Positions 59,946 to 64,000 of a DNA stretch of 64,000 bases are shown here, piece after piece. This DNA is from Nitrospirillum viridazoti. Its GTDB lineage: Bacteria; Pseudomonadota; Alphaproteobacteria; Azospirillales; Azospirillaceae. The notes below the pieces were generated by a model that did not search any database, had not been told where the DNA came from, and was given only the letters and a program-made list of their open reading frames with translations. Positions within the stretch are counted from its first letter, which is position 1. Each line of letters starts with the position of its first letter. The DNA is taken from the NCBI RefSeq assembly GCF_007827975.1, contig NZ_VITT01000017.1; one strand, given 5' to 3'. The translations under genes and the position numbers were made by a program.

Positions 59946-60557
59946 TCATCCGCCCGTTACCAGCCTGAACGCGATGCCCCACATCACCAGCGCGATGACG
60001 CCCTCCAGCAGCCGCCAGGCGGCGGGGCGGGCGAAGATGGGGCGCAGCTTGGTCGCGCCAAAGCCCAGCGAGAAGAAGAACAGGAAGGAACCGGTGATGG
60101 CGCCGGCAGCGAAGGACGCTTGGAAGCCGTCGAACTGGGTGGAGATGGTGCCCAGCAGGACTACCGTGTCCAGGTAGACATGCGGGTTCAGCCAGGTGAT
60201 GGCCAGGCAGGCCAGCAGGGTCCGGCCCAGGCCCTGTCCCTCCGCCTGGGGGCCGGCCGTCAGCGCGCCGGTGGAGCGCCAGGCCGACCATAGGCTTTTG
60301 GCCCCGTACCAGGCCAGGAAGGCGGCGCCGGCATAGCGCATGACCGGGTCCAGCCAGGGCAGCCAGGCGGCAGCGGTGCCGAAGCCGGTCACGCCAACGC
60401 CGATGAGGACGGCATCGGACAGGGCGCAAGCCAGGCACACGGCGAAGACGTGCTGGCCACGCAGGCCCTGGCGCAACAGGAAGGCGTTCTGCGCGCCGAT
60501 GGCGACGATGAGGCTGAGCCCCATGCTCAGGCCCGCGATGTAAACCGAGACATTCAT
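59946..60557 (-). CDS. argO: LysE/ArgO-family basic amino acid exporter
   Basis: 203-residue inner-membrane protein with about six hydrophobic helices. The LysE signature is visible: GLSLIVAIGAQNAFLLRQGLRG at the N-terminus, ACALSDAVLIGVGVTG, and ITWLNPHVYLDTVVLLG. Exports arginine or lysine and toxic analogues such as canavanine. It is divergent from an ArgP-type LysR gene across 101 nt with a perfect inverted repeat, the classical argO-argP/lysE-lysG arrangement. Confidence 0.9.
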   Translation of the reverse strand: MNVSVYIAGLSMGLSLIVAIGAQNAFLLRQGLRGQHVFAVCLACALSDAVLIGVGVTGFGTAAAWLPWLDPVMRYAGAAFLAWYGAKSLWSAWRSTGALTAGPQAEGQGLGRTLLACLAITWLNPHVYLDTVVLLGTISTQFDGFQASFAAGAITGSFLFFFSLGFGATKLRPIFARPAAWRLLEGVIALVMWGIAFRLVTGG

Positions 60558-60610
60558 GGCGGTAAGGCGAATCCCAGAGGTGGCTGGGCCTTGTGGTAGG
60601 CGCCGCTTCA

Positions 60611-60638
60611 GGATTAGGCTAATTAATTCACCTAATCC
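60611..60638. promoter_or_regulatory. Inverted repeat in the argO-argP promoter region
   Basis: GGATTAGG (60611-60618) and CCTAATCC (60631-60638) are a perfect 8-bp inverted repeat around the AT-rich centre CTAATTAATTCA. Located 20 nt upstream of the argP start and about 54 nt upstream of the argO start. A good candidate ArgP/LysG binding site overlapping both promoters. Confidence 0.6.
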
Positions 60639-60658
60639 GAACTTAGCGAAACTTATCC

Positions 60659-61564
60659 ATGATTGATTACCCGGCGGCGCGCGCCGTGGCGCTGGTGGTC
60701 CAGACCGGCAGCTTCGAGAAGGCCGCCGCCGCGCTGAACGTCACCCCCTCCGCCGTGTCACAGCGCGTGAAACAGCTGGAGGAGCGGCTGGGCGCCGTGC
60801 TGGTCGAGCGGGGCACACCCTGCACCGCCACGGAAAAGGGCGAGTGGCTATGCCGCCACATGGACCACGTCGGCCTGCTGGAACGAGAGCTGACGGCCCA
60901 TCTGCCGGGCCTGGTCGACCCGACGGCACCGGTGCCGCGCGTGACCCTGGCCGTCGCCGCCAACGCCGACAGCCTGGGCACCTGGTTCCTGGCGGCGGCC
61001 TCTGCCTTCACCCAAGGCTGCGACCATCTGCTGAACATCATCATCGACGACCAGGACCACACCGCCGACTGGCTGCGACGCGGCCGGGTGCTGGCGGCGG
61101 TGACCTCACTGGAAAGGCCCATACAAGGCTGCCGCGTCACCGCCCTGGGCGCCTTGCGCTATCACGCCACTGCCAGCCCGGACTTCATGGCCCGTCACTT
61201 CGCGGACGGGGTGACACCAGAGGCGCTGGCCCAGGCGCCGGCGCTGACCTTCAACCAGAAGGATCGGCTGCAGCATGACTGGATTCGGCGGACGCTGGGC
61301 CGCGATGTCGTCCTTCCGACCCACTGGCTGCCGTCGACCCAGGGCTTCGTCGACGGCGCCCTGGCTGGGATGGGCTGGGGCATGAACCCCACTCAGTTGG
61401 TGCGCGGCCATCTGGACGCGGGCCGGCTGGTGGAACTGGTGCCCGGCGCCGTCCTGGACGTGCCGCTGTTCTGGCAGGTCAGCCGCCTGGCCGCCGACCA
61501 GCTTGCCGACCTCAGCCGGCGCGTGGTGGCTACCGCCAAACGCGAACTGGTATCGGCAACCTGA
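60659..61564 (+). CDS. argP: ArgP/LysG-type LysR regulator of argO
   Basis: 301 residues. It begins MIDYPAARAVALVVQTGSFEKAAAALNVTPSAVSQRVKQLEERLG, the HTH of ArgP (quoted here in its recognisable parts). The linker VERGTPCTATEKGEWL and the effector domain starting VTLAVAANADSLGTWFL are specific to the ArgP/IciA/LysG group. It senses Arg/Lys in the cytosol and activates export. It is divergent from argO. Confidence 0.9.
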   Translation: MIDYPAARAVALVVQTGSFEKAAAALNVTPSAVSQRVKQLEERLGAVLVERGTPCTATEKGEWLCRHMDHVGLLERELTAHLPGLVDPTAPVPRVTLAVAANADSLGTWFLAAASAFTQGCDHLLNIIIDDQDHTADWLRRGRVLAAVTSLERPIQGCRVTALGALRYHATASPDFMARHFADGVTPEALAQAPALTFNQKDRLQHDWIRRTLGRDVVLPTHWLPSTQGFVDGALAGMGWGMNPTQLVRGHLDAGRLVELVPGAVLDVPLFWQVSRLAADQLADLSRRVVATAKRELVSAT

Positions 61565-61639
61565 GATGATATTCGCCTTGGGCGTGTGCTGGCCGGCGGG
61601 CATACTGCCGGCAACGCACCACCCAGGGGAATACCGCCC

Positions 61640-63202
61640 GTGCCCAACCCGATCAATCGCGCCACGCCCGGCGTCTACATCACGGAGCTTTCGGCCTTTC
61701 CGCCCAGCATCGTCGGGGTGCAGACGGCCATTCCCATCTTCGTCGGCTACACGGAGCGGGCCAGCGACCCCGCAAGCCAAAAGCCGCTCCACCTTCAGGC
61801 CGTGCCGGTCAGTTCCCTCGCGGACTACACCACTTATTTCGGTGGCGCCTATCCCCAGCCGTTCGAGGTGGCGCCGGCGGCCGCGGGCGCGGCCGATTTC
61901 CAGGCGACACCGCCGAATGGCCAGGAAAGCGCTTACTACGCGGTCAGCCCCAGCGGCCCGCGTTTCAACCTGTACCTGGCCATCCAGGCCTTCTATGCCA
62001 ATGGCGGCGGCAATTGTTATGTCGTGTCGGTCGCGGATTACGGCCAAGGCGGGGTCTCCAAGGACACCCTGCTGGCCGGCTTGCAGGCCGCCGGCGCGCA
62101 GGCGGGGCCGACCATGACCGTGGTGTCGGACGCCTGCCTGCTGTCCGGCACCGATTATGGGGCGGTGGTGACGGCCATGCTGATGCAGGCGGCCACCCTG
62201 CAGGACCGTATGGCCATGCTGGACCTGCCGGGCGCCGTCGATCCGGCAAGCTGGAGCGCCGACGGCCTGGCCGCCCAGCGCGACGCTTTCTATGCCGCCA
62301 TTGCCCCGGCCCCGGATGCCTTCAGCTATGGCGCCGCCTACGCGCCGGCGCTGCGGACCAGCCTGGTCACGGCGGGTGAGGTCGACTACACCCGCTTGCA
62401 GGGCAGCGCCGCCCTGATACGGGGTCTGCTGGGCCAAGAGGCGTCGACCCTCTACACCGGCACCAAACTGGCCGAGGTCCAGGCACAACTGGCGACAGCC
62501 TTCCCCGAAACGCCCCCCGTCCCGGCGCCCAGCGCCAGCCAGGTCAGCAGCACCAACCAGGCCCTGCTGAGCACCCTGCCCCTGCTGGGCACAATCGAAG
62601 GCATCGTGGCGCAGAAACTGAACGTGACGCCGCCAAGCGGCATCATGGCCGGCATCTGGACGCAGAACGATACCAATCGTGGCGTCTGGAACGCACCCGC
62701 CAATATGGCGCTGGTCGGCGTGACGGCGCCCACGGTGCTTCTGAACGACGCGCAGCAGGGGGACTACAACGTCCCGCTGAACGGCAATGCCATCAACATC
62801 CTGCGCGCCTTCGTCAATCGCGGCACAGTGGTGTGGGGCGCCCGCACCTTGGATGGCAACAGCAACGACTATCGCTATATCCAGGTGCGCCGCACCCTGA
62901 TCTACATTGAGCAATCCATCAAGATTGCCCTGCAGCAGTTTGTTTTTGCTGCAAATGATGGTCAGACCTGGATCACCGTCACGGCCATGATCTCCAACTT
63001 CCTGACGGGGCTGTGGAGCCAGGGCGGCCTGTTGGGCGATAAGGCCAGCGACGCCTTCAGCGTCCAATGCGGGCTGGGGTCGACCATGACCGCGCAAGAC
63101 ATCCTGAACGGCTACATGATCGTCTCCGTCACCCTGCAAATGGTCCATCCGGCGGAGTTCATCGAACTGACCTTCACGCAAAAAATGCAGGACATCGGCT
63201 GA
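61640..63202 (+). CDS. Contractile injection system / phage tail sheath protein
   Basis: 520-residue sheath subunit that would polymerise around an inner tube and contract. The N-terminus TPGVYITELSAFPPSIVGVQT is the sheath start. The C-terminal part has VVWGARTLDGNSNDYRYIQVRR, YIEQSIKIALQQFVFAANDGQTW, then GLGSTMTAQDILNGYMIV and HPAEFIELTFTQKMQ. This ending is the form seen in extracellular contractile injection systems (Afp/PVC type) rather than Myoviridae. GTG 61640 has an AGGGGA site; the frame is open to 61586. No tube, baseplate or ATPase gene is seen in the window; they may lie to the right. Confidence 0.9.
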   Translation: MPNPINRATPGVYITELSAFPPSIVGVQTAIPIFVGYTERASDPASQKPLHLQAVPVSSLADYTTYFGGAYPQPFEVAPAAAGAADFQATPPNGQESAYYAVSPSGPRFNLYLAIQAFYANGGGNCYVVSVADYGQGGVSKDTLLAGLQAAGAQAGPTMTVVSDACLLSGTDYGAVVTAMLMQAATLQDRMAMLDLPGAVDPASWSADGLAAQRDAFYAAIAPAPDAFSYGAAYAPALRTSLVTAGEVDYTRLQGSAALIRGLLGQEASTLYTGTKLAEVQAQLATAFPETPPVPAPSASQVSSTNQALLSTLPLLGTIEGIVAQKLNVTPPSGIMAGIWTQNDTNRGVWNAPANMALVGVTAPTVLLNDAQQGDYNVPLNGNAINILRAFVNRGTVVWGARTLDGNSNDYRYIQVRRTLIYIEQSIKIALQQFVFAANDGQTWITVTAMISNFLTGLWSQGGLLGDKASDAFSVQCGLGSTMTAQDILNGYMIVSVTLQMVHPAEFIELTFTQKMQDIG

Positions 63203-63213
63203 CCTGTTCCGGG

Positions 63214-63957
63214 TCAGGCCGTCGGCAGCACCGTCCAGCCGTTGGTGTTGGGGTCCAGGCGTTTGACCGGCCCCTCGAAGCGTCGCATCAGGCCATCCAG
63301 CAGGCCGGGCAGGCTTTGATAGCGGTTAAGGATGGCCTGCACCTGCGCCTGGCCCGGCCCCGCGGTCCGGCCCGCCAGGGTGATCGCCTCGTCCAGCGGG
63401 ATGGCCCGGTGGACGATGGTGCCGGGGGCGGCCTGACGGGTGGCGTTGGGGGCGCGGATGTAAGCCAGCAGCGCCGTTTCGTCCACCAGATGCCGCAGCA
63501 CGTCATCCAGGGCGTGCAGCACCTCCCCCCGCCAGCGGGTGGTGACGCCGCCGATACGCCGTTCCTCCCCACCATGGGCGTGGCCGGCGCACACCACCTC
63601 CGCTAGGTGCCAGCGCAACCGGCTGGCGTAGCCGCCGAACATGTGGGCGTGCTGGTCCTGTTCCGGCAGGCCGCTGCGGGTGACAACGGGGGCCCCGGTG
63701 TTGGCATGGCCGAGGTCGATCGACGACAGGCCGTTCCACACCTCGGCCAGCATGCCGCTGTAGTTGGCCATGCGGGTCGGCCAGACAGCGCCGCCGCCGA
63801 AGATGTCGGATAACGCGTTGCGGACGACGCCGACGACGTCACCGAAAACATGATCCCCCTGCATGGGGGCCAGGGGTGGTGCGGCGGTCGGCGCCGGCTC
63901 CGCCGGAATCTGGGCGCCTTGGGGATTGGCGAAGGTGCAGTTGGAAATGAGCGGCAT
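63214..63957 (-). CDS. Protein of unknown function convergent with the sheath gene
   Basis: 247 residues; family not recognised. There is no signal peptide or membrane helix. A Pro/Ala-rich segment after the start (IPAEPAPTAAPPLAPMQ) precedes a mostly helical body: GDVVGVVRNALSDIFGGG, MLAEVWNGLSSIDLGHANTG, a His-rich DQHAHMFGGYASRLRWHLAEVVCAGHAHGG, and LHALDDVLRHLVDETALLAYIRAP. The stops of this gene and the sheath gene are 11 nt apart, with an imperfect GGCTGACC/GGTCAGGCC hairpin between. The ATG at 63957 is complete in the window. Position suggests, but does not prove, a part in the contractile system. Confidence 0.65.
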   Translation of the reverse strand: MPLISNCTFANPQGAQIPAEPAPTAAPPLAPMQGDHVFGDVVGVVRNALSDIFGGGAVWPTRMANYSGMLAEVWNGLSSIDLGHANTGAPVVTRSGLPEQDQHAHMFGGYASRLRWHLAEVVCAGHAHGGEERRIGGVTTRWRGEVLHALDDVLRHLVDETALLAYIRAPNATRQAAPGTIVHRAIPLDEAITLAGRTAGPGQAQVQAILNRYQSLPGLLDGLMRRFEGPVKRLDPNTNGWTVLPTA

Positions 63958-64000
63958 GGGGAAACCCTGTCGGAGACGGGCCTGGGGAGCCCGCGGGAGG

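Noticed and set aside
61106..63181. 691-codon minus-strand ORF opposite argP and the sheath gene
   Set aside because: Antisense shadow of two well-recognised genes. Its translation is low-complexity Gly/Gln/His/Arg-rich sequence typical of GC-driven open frames.
1..64000. tRNA or rRNA genes
   Set aside because: Looked for cloverleaf-like GTTCGA arms and conserved rRNA segments; none found.

Overview
The window is high-GC DNA (about two-thirds G+C by eye). Its gene content fits an alphaproteobacterium of the Rhodospirillales/Azospirillaceae type: GTP-type PEP carboxykinase, RpoH next to RluD and a DUF6476-like membrane protein, a leucine (liu) operon, DUF982, and a TonB receptor paired with a spinster-type MFS carrier. 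The species cannot be fixed from the sequence alone. No rRNA, tRNA or CRISPR array was seen. Most genes are chromosomal metabolic genes. Signs of transfer or decay are local: a transposase tail at the left edge, an AT-rich island near 31.0-31.9 kb followed by a decayed VOC gene, and a contractile-injection sheath gene at the right edge.

Layout. 1-1.1 kb: ISL3-type transposase tail, then folD. 1.3-9.3 kb: an L-fucose-type non-phosphorylating sugar pathway with a FucP permease, a frameshifted lactonase, an SDR, a two-gene UxaA-type dehydratase, an aldo/keto sugar dehydrogenase and an IclR regulator; a phospholipase-D-like lipoprotein gene sits inside it. 9.4-10.3 kb: purU. 10.4-12.5 kb: three tandem secreted Thr/Ala-rich low-complexity proteins with related leaders, promoters and terminators. 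12.7-17.9 kb: a MaoC hydratase, azlCD, a pirin, RraA, an MFS carrier and an orphan small protein. 18-20 kb: pckG. 20.4-23.5 kb: MHS carrier, ModA-like binding protein and LysR. 23.6-31 kb: liu operon (ivd, mccB, hydratase, mccA, HMG-CoA lyase) with a divergent TetR gene and a palindrome between them.

31-35 kb: AT-rich island, VOC pseudogene, and a nucleotidyltransferase/phosphotransferase pair of capsule type. 35-39.5 kb: aldo/keto reductase, GlxA-type regulator, cytochrome P460 and an unusual regulator with two TetR DNA-binding domains. 39.7-47.4 kb: an uptake and acyl-CoA activation module (MaoC, acyl-CoA ligase, TetR; divergently an alpha/beta hydrolase, TonB receptor and MFS carrier). 47.4-52.2 kb: amino-acid permease, GntR regulator, hutH and hutG. 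52.6-54.4 kb: PilZ and pentapeptide-repeat proteins. 54.7-57.3 kb: rpoH, rluD and DUF6476-like. 57.5-61.6 kb: threonine aldolase, a small exported protein, a periplasmic peroxiredoxin, DUF982, and the argO/argP exporter-regulator pair. 61.6-64 kb: an eCIS/phage-like tail sheath gene and a convergent gene of unknown function.

The best candidates for something undescribed are the eCIS-like sheath with its unknown neighbour, the tandem Thr-rich secreted protein family with shared promoter blocks, the LicA/LicC-like kinase-nucleotidyltransferase pair, and the tandem-domain TetR protein. Long antisense ORFs are common because of the GC content and were left out.
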